Of a DNA stretch of 64,000 nucleotides, positions 56,221 through 64,000 are shown piece by piece; position 1 is the stretch's first letter, and each line of letters begins with the position of its first letter. The stretch is from positions 62,001 through 126,000 of the forward strand of contig JAINVK010000523.1 of NCBI GenBank assembly GCA_030068075.1, given 5' to 3'. The notes under the pieces are model-generated. The model was not told the DNA's origin. It did no database searches and saw nothing but the letters and a program-made list of their open reading frames with translations. Position numbers and translations under genes: made by a program. Source of the DNA: Paguma larvata. Lineage: Eukaryota > Chordata > Mammalia > Carnivora > Viverridae.

Positions 56221-56430
56221 GCCCAGGTGGCTCAGTCAGTTAAGGGTCCAACTTTAGTTTTGGCTCAGGTCATGATCTCATGGTTTGTGGGTTTGAGCCC
56301 TGCATTGGACTCAGTGCTGACAACATGAAGTCTGCTTGGGATTCTCTCTCTGCCTCTCTTATTTCCCTCTCCACTTGTTATCCCTCCCTCTCTCTCTCTC
56401 TCTCAAAATAAATAAATAAACTTAAAAAAT
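56221..56430 (+). mobile_element. Felid SINE, slightly 5'-truncated
   Basis: Starts at 'gcccaggtggctcagtcagt' without the initial GGGG. 'ttagttttggctcagg' contains a small insertion. It is followed directly by another SINE in the same direction. Confidence 0.92.
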
Positions 56431-56439
56431 TGTTTATGA

Positions 56440-56635
56440 GGGGTGCCTGGGTGGCTCATTTGGTTAAGTGTCTAACTCTTGATTTCAGCTCAGTTCATGA
56501 TCTCCCTGGTTTGTGAGATCCAGCTCCAAGTTGGGCTCCGAATTGACAGCACAGAGCTTGGTTGGGATCCTCTCTCTCCCTTTCAGCTTCCTCTCTCTCT
56601 CTCTCTCTCAAAATAAATAAATAAACACTTTTAAA
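56440..56635 (+). mobile_element. Felid SINE
   Basis: Head 'ggggtgcctgggtggctcat'. The flanking near-repeat 'gtttatgag' / 'gtttacgat' places its insertion at the 3' edge of the preceding SINE's tail. Confidence 0.93.
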
Positions 56636-56659
56636 AAGTAGTTTACGATGTTACTTTTG

Positions 56660-57340
56660 TCTCTGGATCAGTAAGACATGCTCTTTCTTTTTCTTCTAAG
56701 TTCATATTTTTACCTTTCACATTTAGGGTTTAATCTACATAAAGTCTACCCTTCTAAATGGTGTTAGGTAGAGACTCAGATTTTTTTTTCTCTTCACATA
56801 ATAGAGCCAATTTTCCAAAAAATATCCAATAAACAACTTTCCTTTTTAAATCCATTGGTAATTTTTATCAATTTAAGTTTTATATATATGGAATTCTCTC
56901 TGTGCTGACTATGGTATTGCGTTGGTTTAATTGTTTCCATTTTGTGATTAATGCATGGTGTTTGCTTATTTAACTATGGTCTTGGAAAGCCAAGTTCTTT
57001 TTCCTTAGGTCCTCCTTATAAATCTTACTTAGCTCTTCATAGACCTTCAACATCCAAACATTCTTTTTGAATGAATTCCCAAACTGTCAAAAACATCAAT
57101 GCACTTTTAATAGGATTGTATTGAATGTATGGATAAAATTGAAGAAAAATGACATTTATGCCATGATGTCATCCCATATGAGGGTATAGAATATCCCTTA
57201 ATTTATTCAGATTATCCTCTGTGTTCCTTACAAGAGTTTTACTTTTCTCTATGGTCTTCTATTTCTGGAATATTTTTCCTAGATACACTTTTAGTTTTAT
57301 TCACTTTCACATTTTATAGTCATTTATTTATAGCAGGAAA
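56660..57340 (-). mobile_element. Antisense L1 ORF2 fragment
   Basis: 'ataggattgtattgaatgta' (57112), 'gagggtatagaatatccctt' (57180), 'gtgttccttacaagagtttt' (57221) and 'ttcctagatacacttttagt' (57276) are antisense landmarks of the ORF2 region downstream of the reverse transcriptase. The left part (56700-57000) is more diverged. Confidence 0.65.
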
Positions 57341-57890
57341 ATATTGAGTTTGGTAGATGAATTTTTGTGCATATAACAAAAACGAAAGCTCAAGTTCACT
57401 AGAGTTCGCCAGAGTTCAGTAAACACACTCTGAGTGAACATCAGGTTTGAAGTTTGTTAGCTTGCCTGGATTAGTTACCACATTCACTTGATTTTTACTG
57501 TCTTGGGACGCCTCTTCTGTCTGCTTAGTGGTATAACTAAGAAACTATTTTTATTCATGTGTATTTTCCTATTTCATAAGTTTCTGCTCCTTTTAAAATA
57601 TTATCCTTCTTTTTATATTCTTCCAGATATTTCCATTAAATACTAACCTCCTTTATTTCCAGACATTAAAAAAAAAATAAGTGAACTAAAATTTTGAAAT
57701 TTTCCTTTCTCAGTTTACCACAACTCTTATTTTTATGTATAGTATTTTATCTGTACTTTATTTAAAAATATTAAAAATACTTGTACCGTGGATTATATTA
57801 ACTCCTTATACTTTTGAATTTTCTTTGTGCTAATAAGCAATTAATTAATGGAAATGATCATTTGTGTTAATTTGGGGGGAATATGATCCC
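57341..57890. other. Unannotated AT-rich interval
   Basis: A local near-duplication 'cactagagttcgccagagtt' lies near 57398. No gene recognised. Confidence 0.35.
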
Positions 57891-57894
57891 ATAT

Positions 57895-58090
57895 ATTCAT
57901 TGTATACTATGTACTTGTCACTGTTTCAGCATAATAACTCGTATTAAACAAAATAATGACTAAACCTACAAGAAGATTATTTCTAATGAGGAAGAGATAG
58001 TAAGGAAATAAACAAATAACTAAAATCAAAGAGATACATGCATTGAAGAAAATGAAGCATGATAAAGAAGATAGCCATGGGGTCTATTCA
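57895..58090 (-). mobile_element. Possible L2 relic
   Basis: 'actatgtacttgtcactgtt' followed later by 'aaggaaataaacaaataact' resembles the reverse complement of the L2 terminus. Confidence 0.45.
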
Positions 58091-58119
58091 TATATCCAAG
58101 GAAGAATATCACATTACAT

Positions 58120-59115
58120 TAGAAAATTCTCCCATTTTGATAATTTGACTAATTTTTCCTTACTTTTGTATTCAAGGTGATAAATTTGCTAGGTTCATAT
58201 ATGTTTATATATTTATATCACATATTCTTGGCGGCTTAACCTGTTTAATATTATGTGATCCCTGTAAATGATTTTGCAACAACATTTGTCAGTTGTTAGT
58301 ATTTACTTAGTTAAGTATTTTCCTGGAATACATTTTCATTCTTTTTCTCCAACACTTATTTTTTATTTGAATTTATGGTTAGTGTGTATCTATCTTGTTT
58401 TGGTTTTTGAAATTTAATTGGATAAGCTTTGCCTGAAGTAAATTTAATTCCTCCATGTTTATTGGGGCAGTAAATTCTGAAATCTTATGTTGCAATTTAT
58501 CATTATAATGTTTTCCTTGAGAATCTATTTTCCCCCATGTTCCTTTGGATTGATAATTTTTAAAATTCTTTCTCTATCACCCCACTCCTGCAATTGTGAT
58601 TAAAATAATATGTTTTATGATATCTTAACACTTGCTTTTACATCTTTAATACATATTTTAAGAAAGTCTAAATTCAATTAATATTTTTATTATTCTCATA
58701 AATTAGAGTGTTTCATCATCACTGATCTTTTCTTCTTATGTTATTTTTATCTAGTATTTTAGCCTCAACTAATTTTTAAAACCTCCTTACATTTGAATTT
58801 GTGAAAATTACAACTGATTCCCCAAAACATTTTTCTGTTATTTTGTTCACTGTGACTTTTTCTAGTACTCCTTTCCGTATTTAACTTCCTGCTTACCGAA
58901 GTTTATGTTTCTGTGTTTCTTTCAGAGAGTATTTATGAATTTAAGCTTGCAGTCTTTAAATGTCTTCAAATATTTTTTTGCCCTCAGTCTTGGAGAGTGG
59001 CTTACTTTGGTCTGGGATTCTTCAGTAATAGTTATTTCCCATCAGGTTTTTGAAGATATAAGCCCATTTCTGTCCGGCCACTAATTTTGCCACTCATAAG
59101 TTTGCTATGGAAAAT
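58120..59115 (-). mobile_element. Probable antisense L1/HAL1-like fragment
   Basis: T-rich sequence with phrases such as 'tttttgaagatataagccca' and 'tgccactcataagtttgcta' that fit antisense L1-type repeats. There is no single strong block, so the class is tentative. Confidence 0.4.
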
Positions 59116-59119
59116 GGCA

Positions 59120-59735
59120 AATTAGCACGGACTTCTGGATTCTTTCCCCAGTCATTAAGTCTAAGAGAATTCTTTGAGGAAAAGGGAGCTACTGGTTCTG
59201 TTTATGTATGCATGGGTGTGCATAGGGATGGGAGTGGATGTTGCAGACAGAGTGAAAAACTGCAATGTACCATAAAGGTAGAATAGGCTGGGGATAGTAG
59301 ACCACAGTTTCCTCAGCAAATAATTCCTAGCTCAACTTCATGCTAAACAGGAGACTTAATCTAGTATTAGCTAGTGGTGATGATAGGGACAAGAGAGGAG
59401 GTTAGAGGTAATGGCATGTATGGCTGGCGTGCAAACCCTTACTTTCCAGCTATGCTGAATCCTAGAAGCTAGGAAAGCCTTGGAAGAATGCATTGCCTTG
59501 ACCTGTGGTATGGAAACATGGAGATATTCACTGAGAGGCAGTACTGGGCAAACAGGAAGTAATTAGCCCCAGGTTGCCACTCTAGAATTTTTTATCCTTA
59601 AGTAGAAGTCTCTGCTCCCTAAATTCACCCTGATAAGCAAAAACTACCCTTTCCTGTGCTTTCCTGTCTTCCTTCTAGTACACACTGAAAGACAAGTCAG
59701 CAGATAATTCCATGTGAAAATTCACTTTTTATTCA
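59120..59735. other. Unannotated, less AT-rich interval
   Basis: No repeat head or coding frame recognised. A purine-rich patch lies near 59390-59420. Confidence 0.35.
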
Positions 59736-59739
59736 TATC

Positions 59740-60000
59740 AAAAAATGTTTATTGAAAATATACTGTGGGCTAGACATTCTTTTCAGGTGCGTGGAACACA
59801 TTAGTGAATAGAATATCAAAAGTTTATGTGCTACTAGATTTTCTACATTATAATGGAGGAATAAAGTAAGTATATAATTCAGCGAATTATATAGTTTGCT
59901 AGAAGATGAAAGAAGAAAGAAATAGAAGAGAGTAGGAAGATAGCAAGTATGGAATTCCAGATAGGAAATAAAAAGAGGTAGCAGGTATTAATGTATTCCA
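59740..60000 (-). mobile_element. L2-type ancient repeat relic
   Basis: 'aaaaaatgtttattgaaaat' followed by 'actgtgggctagacattctt' and 'tagattttctacattataat' is a diverged reverse-complement L2 terminus with its extension. Confidence 0.55.
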
Positions 60001-60161
60001 GGCACAAGGAAATAATAGAATAATGCTGCAAAGTCTACTAAAATTTAGAAATGTTCATCAAGTTCAAAGTTTATATATACTTAACAGTCAATAAAATTTT
60101 ACCACAGAATGGGTTATTATTAAAGATCTCTTGGGATAAGTAATTTAGCAAGAAGGGAAAC

Positions 60162-60537
60162 TGTAATGAATTAAATGGTGTTCTCCTCCCCAAAATTCAT
60201 ACGTTGAAGCTTTAATCCCCAAAGTGACTGTATTTGAAAATCAAATTTTTAGGGAAATAATGAAAGGAAGTCACAAGGGTTGAGTCCTAATCCAGGAGGA
60301 CTGATGCCTTTAAAAGATACTACATATTGTGTACATGCACAGTGAACAGAGGTTATGATGGGACACAGCAGGAAGGCAGCAATCTACTTGCCAGTAAGAG
60401 AAGCCACGCTGGAAATCAACCCTAATGACATCTTCATTTCAGATTTCTAGCCCCCAGAACTGTGAGAAAATAAATTTCTGTTATTTAAGCCACCTGTCTA
60501 TGGTATTTTGTTATTGTAGCCCTAGCAGGCTAAAACA
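60162..60537 (+). mobile_element. MLT1-type (MaLR) solo LTR
   Basis: Begins 'tgtaatgaattaaatggtgt', then 'ccaaaattcatacgttgaag', 'gactgtatttgaaaatcaaa', 'ggacacagcaggaaggcag', 'cagaactgtgagaaaataaa' (poly(A) signal region), 'ttctgttatttaagccacct' and ends 'ctagcaggctaaaaca'. The full LTR has TG...CA ends and an approximate 5-bp duplication (gaaac before, gaaat after). No internal genes. Confidence 0.88.
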
Positions 60538-60589
60538 GAAATGTACCCAGGTGGAAGTACATATGAGAGATAACTGTGAGTGAATATTC

Positions 60590-61256
60590 TTGTTAAATTT
60601 ATTGTTATTTTAAAGACACAGTGATTGAAACATTAAAAATATATCAACCAACAAGAATGGCTAAAATAAAACAGATGGAAACCACCAAAGGTTGGCAAGA
60701 ATTGGAAGTGACGGAAATTTTCATACGAGGCTGTAAGATTATCATTAGTGCCACACCGGAAAACGGTCAGAATCTACTGAGGCTGAATATGTGCATATGT
60801 TCATATCCAGAAACTCACACCTAGTTAAATTCCGAGAAAAAATGAGTGTGTATTCACCAAAAACTTATGTAAGAGTGGCCATAGAAACTTTATTTGTAAT
60901 AGCTACAAACTGGGAAAAAATAACCTAGATGCCCATTTGTATTAGAATGGATAAATTAGTAAATTAACATAGTAGAATTGCAATTGTATGTATCAGTGAG
61001 AATGAGTTTCAACAATCACACAGGAGAATGGATGAATCTCACAAAGTTAATTTTGAACCCAAGAAATCAGACACGGAAGAGCATATACCCTATTATCGCA
61101 TTCATATAAAAACTAAAAACAGGCAAGACATGAATTCCTACAAGTTACGAAAGAGATGCAAACGGCTGCAATTACTGGATGAAAATCCAGCAAGTGGCTT
61201 TGGGAGCCGGTAATGCTCAGTTTCTGGATGAAAACTTGTTGTACAAGTATATTGTT
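60590..61256 (+). mobile_element. L1 3' end (old)
   Basis: 'ccaacaagaatggctaaaat' (60647), 'gaaactttatttgtaatagc' (60885), 'tgcccatttgtattagaatg' (60930), 'gcattcatataaaaactaaa' (61099) and 'ggctttgggagccggtaatg' (61196) fit the ORF2 end and 3' UTR of an old L1. The frames at 60621-60824 and 61028-61213 are fragments of it. Confidence 0.8.
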
Positions 61257-61268
61257 AAAATTCATTAA

Positions 61269-61488
61269 GGGGGTGTCGGGGTGGTCCAGTCGGTTAAGTG
61301 TCCAGCTTCAGCTCAGGTCATGATCTCAACGACCATGAGTTTGAGCCCTGCATTGGGCTCTGTGATGACAGATCAAAACTCAAGACCCTGGAGCCTGCTT
61401 CTGATTCTGCATCTCCCCATCTCTCTGCCCCTCCCCTGCTGATGCTTTGTCTCTCTCTCTCAAAAATAAACATTAAAATAAATAAAAT
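61269..61488 (+). mobile_element. Felid SINE
   Basis: Inserted at the 3' end of the preceding L1. Flanks 'aaaattcattaag' and 'aaaatgaattaag' differ at two adjacent bases. An extra 'atcaaaactcaagaccctgg' replaces the usual 'gctcagagcctgg'. Confidence 0.93.
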
Positions 61489-61499
61489 AAAATGAATTA

Positions 61500-62025
61500 A
61501 GCACCTATGATATACAAGTCCTTCCATGGGTATATTATACTGAGAAAATGTTTAAAAATATCAATACAACAACGCCTACATTGTTATAAGGTGAGGGAAA
61601 TGTGTGGATATTAATAAACTGAAGACCCTGATAGGTAAAGTAAACAAAATATATCTTATGAATTAAGGGTAATCAATACATGAACAAAACTAGAATGCTC
61701 ATTTAAAAAAATCAGAAGAAAATTATATTTTTCTAATAGAATTTGTATATGAAGAAAGAGAAGGAAAAATCAATCCCTTTATATTTTCACCTTGTATCCT
61801 CTGTCACATTCAAATAGACACATCTGTCAATTTTTTGTTTTACTTCATGAGCTGAAATCTCCAAAACAATTTTGATTGAGGTACACATTTTTTGCTTATC
61901 CCCAATATTAAGGGAAATTCATTTAGTCATTAATTATGTGTTTTTTTTAATAGATATCATCCTTTATCTGAGGAAAACTCCATTCTTAATTTGGTAAGTT
62001 TGTTTTTTTAAATCACAATGGATAT
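61500..62025. other. Unannotated AT-rich interval
   Basis: No gene or repeat recognised; the antisense L1 may begin in the last 100 bases. Confidence 0.4.
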
Positions 62026-62029
62026 TATC

Positions 62030-63612
62030 TTTTATTTTATTAATATGTTGTATTACATTGATTAGCTTTCAAATGCTAAACTTAACTTGCATTCATATGA
62101 TAAATCCTATATGGTCATGAAGTATTTGTGTGTTTGTATTAATGGATTGCTATTATTGTGTTGAGGATATTTCCATCTATATCATGAAGAATATTTGTCT
62201 ATATTTTTCCTTCAATAATGTGTGTGAAATTTGTGGTATCAGGATCATACTGGTCTCATAAAATTAAGTGGCAATATATACAAATGTATATAAATATTGA
62301 ATCACTATGTTACACACCTGAAACTAATATAATATTGCATGTAAATTACACCTCAATTTAAAAAAATAAGTGAAAAGCTCTCACTTCAATTTCTTAATTT
62401 CTTAAAGAGGAAGTACAATAGTATAATTTCTACTTTAAATGTTTGATAGTTTTTATTTCCCTTGTAATTTTATTTTAGATTCATGAATTCATACTATAGT
62501 TAATAAATATTTAGGGATTTCAAAATACCTTGTTTTTATTGATTTCTAATTTAATTTGGAGAACTGAAATTTTTATGGCCATTATAGTCTATTTTGGTAA
62601 ATGTTCCATATGTATTTGAAAGAATGTCTATTTTCAATGATTGGCTTGGATAGAATATTTTCAATGTATCATTGATGTTAGATGGTAGTGTTCAGATTTT
62701 TATTATACTTAATGATTATTTTTTGTCCCTTTGTTCATTACTAGAGAAGACAGTTAAAATTACTGTTAAAAGTAAGTTAAAATCTCTCACTGTTTTAAAT
62801 TGTCTATTTCTTCCTTCAGCTCTATTAGTTTGTGCTTTATTAATTTTGAAGCTCTGTTATTAGAGGCATACATATTAAAGGTTATATTAACTTATAATTA
62901 CTTCATTTACCATTGCTCTTGTAATGCTTGTCTTGAAATGTACTTCTGATACTAATATAGCCACAGCAGTCCTCTTATGTGTACTTTTTGTCTAGTGTAT
63001 TTTTACATCCTTTTACATTCAACCTGTCTCTTTACATTTAAATTTTGCTTTTTATAAATAGCATGGAATTAGCTAATTTTAATATATATCAATAAAGTAT
63101 ATCTATTGTATTATTTTTATTTTTAGTGGTAGCTCTATAAATAATAATAGATATCCCTAAAATATCAATGTCTTTTAGACTTAATAGTATACTATTTCAC
63201 TCCTCACCTGACATTTATCACTTCCTACTCTACACTTTCAACTTCTCACTTCATATTTGATGATTCATCCATCTCACATTACACTGCATAAATATAATAG
63301 TCTTCTAACAGTAGTATGCCATTTATTTCCTTATTATCATTCTTGCGTTAACCTTTTTCTTCAATATATATTGCCAATTGCAATTTATCGTATTATTTTT
63401 TGTTTAAGGAGTCATCTTTCAAGCATATTATGAAAAGAAAAGATTAATATAGTTGTTTTTTTAATTTAAAATTACTATTACTTATCATTTTTTCTTAAAG
63501 ATCTAGATCTCCATCTTATTATATTTTCTCTTACCCCAAAGAATCCCCTTTAGTTGTTATTGTAGATCTACTGATGATAGTTGCCTCAACTTTTGATTAA
63601 ATGCAAATACCT
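62030..63612 (-). mobile_element. Antisense L1, ORF2 to ORF1 side
   Basis: Reading left to right this is L1 backwards. 'gattgctattattgtgttga' (62144) and 'ggtatcaggatcatactggt' (62234) come from the reverse transcriptase domain. 'gttccatatgtatttgaaag' (62602) is the endonuclease domain, and 'gatactaatatagccacagc' (62948) lies near the ORF2 start. 'gaatcccctttagttgttat' with 'gtagatctactgatgatag' (63541) is the end of ORF1. It continues after a SINE insertion at 63828. All frames are broken. Confidence 0.8.
62271..62361 (+). mobile_element. Very short carnivore L1 3' end nested in antisense L1
   Basis: Only about 91 bases: 'ttgaatcactatgttacaca', 'cctgaaactaatataatatt' and an A-rich tail. It is flanked by imperfect 11-bp repeats (62260-62270 and 62362-62372, ending 'taagtg'). 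The insertion is extremely 5'-truncated. Confidence 0.85.
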
Positions 63613-63614
63613 CT

Positions 63615-63827
63615 GGGATGCTTGAGTGGCTCAGTGGGCTAAGTGTCCAACTTCAGCTCAGGTCATGACCTCCTGGTTCATGAGTTCAAGCCCCACATTG
63701 GGCTCTGTGAAGACAGCTCAGAGCCTGGGACCTGCTTCGAATTCTGTGTCTCCCTCTCTCTATGCCCCTCCCCTGCTTGTACCCTGTCTCTATCTCAAAA
63801 ATAAATAAAACATTAAAGTAAATAAAT
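63615..63827 (+). mobile_element. Felid SINE inside antisense L1
   Basis: Head 'gggatgcttgagtggctcag'. 'aaatacct' flanks it at 63605-63612 and 63828-63835. The frame at 63626-63808 is its translation. Confidence 0.93.
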
Positions 63828-63835
63828 AAATACCT

Positions 63836-64000
63836 AGATATATGCATACATAAAATACAAGTACCTCTATTTCAGCCACCAGACTTCTAGAATCTCTAAG
63901 CTGTTTTTCAATTAATTTAGAATGTTTTCAGCCATTGCTTCTTCGACTATTTTTTGCACTATTATCTCTTCTTCTGGATCCTAAATTTTGTGCATGCTAG
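63836..64000 (-). mobile_element. Antisense L1, 5'-side continuation
   Basis: 'tcagccattgcttcttcgac' (63929) followed by 'cttcttctggatcctaaatt' (63969) is the antisense sequence of the ORF1 N-terminal half. It runs off the right edge. Confidence 0.65.

Noticed and set aside
1..64000. CRISPR arrays, tRNA or rRNA genes, bacterial operons, phage genes
   Set aside because: None seen. tRNA-like sequence occurs only as the degenerate head of the SINEs, and the direct repeats are transposon target duplications or microsatellites.

Overview
The window is a stretch of AT-rich mammalian nuclear DNA with no intact gene. The organism is very probably a cat (Felidae, or at least a feliform carnivore). 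At least 35 copies or fragments of one tRNA-derived SINE are present. Its head reads like 'cacctgggtggctcagtcgg', followed by a B-box-like 'gttcgagccc', 'cagagcctggagcctgcttc', a CT-rich block and an 'aaaataaataaac' A-rich tail. That is the felid CanSINE (SINEC_Fc type), not the dog SINEC_Cf. Several L1 3' ends are of the carnivore type. There is no operon structure, no ribosome binding site and no bacterial or phage gene.

Layout. 1-720 is a degenerate protein-like segment on the minus strand that I could not identify. 1.1-1.6 kb is LTR-like. 1.6-6.7 kb carries four SINEs and an L2 end. 6.7-15.2 kb has no SINE; it holds an MLT1-type LTR (8.9-9.4 kb), MIR and L2 relics and an L1 3' end (12.8-13.9 kb). 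15.2-19.8 kb is a SINE cluster with an antisense L1 piece. 19.86-22.09 kb shows no recognisable repeat. 22.3-27.6 kb is again SINE-rich. It includes a SINE split by a 504-bp solo LTR with a 5-bp target duplication, and a MER20-like hAT relic. 28.3-28.8 kb is probably LTR-derived. 30.2-30.9 kb is a processed pseudogene of COX4I1, the nuclear gene for cytochrome c oxidase subunit 4. 31.9-32.9 kb is an L1 3' end with a long TG microsatellite. 34.8-36.3 kb holds antisense L1 ends. 37.4-39.7 kb is a nest of SINE inside carnivore L1 inside older L1. 42.0 kb has a MER2/Tigger-like relic and 43.6 kb a carnivore L1 3' end. 47.7-48.9 kb is an L1 5'/ORF1-side fragment. 53.8-56.6 kb is a second dense SINE cluster. 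56.7-59.1 kb and 62.0-64.0 kb are antisense L1. 60.2-60.5 kb is a sense MLT1-type LTR and 60.6-61.25 kb an old L1 3' end.

Nothing here works together as a pathway. The window reads as intergenic or deep intronic DNA whose content is the insertion history of L1 machinery (L1, SINE, one retropseudogene), two or more endogenous retroviral LTR lineages and old DNA transposons. Most short open frames, including a recurring one of about 60 codons, are translations of the SINE or other repeats. The most informative structures are the nested insertions, which give relative ages, and the repeat-free islands, which would be the first places to test for conserved regulatory function. I found no previously undescribed system.
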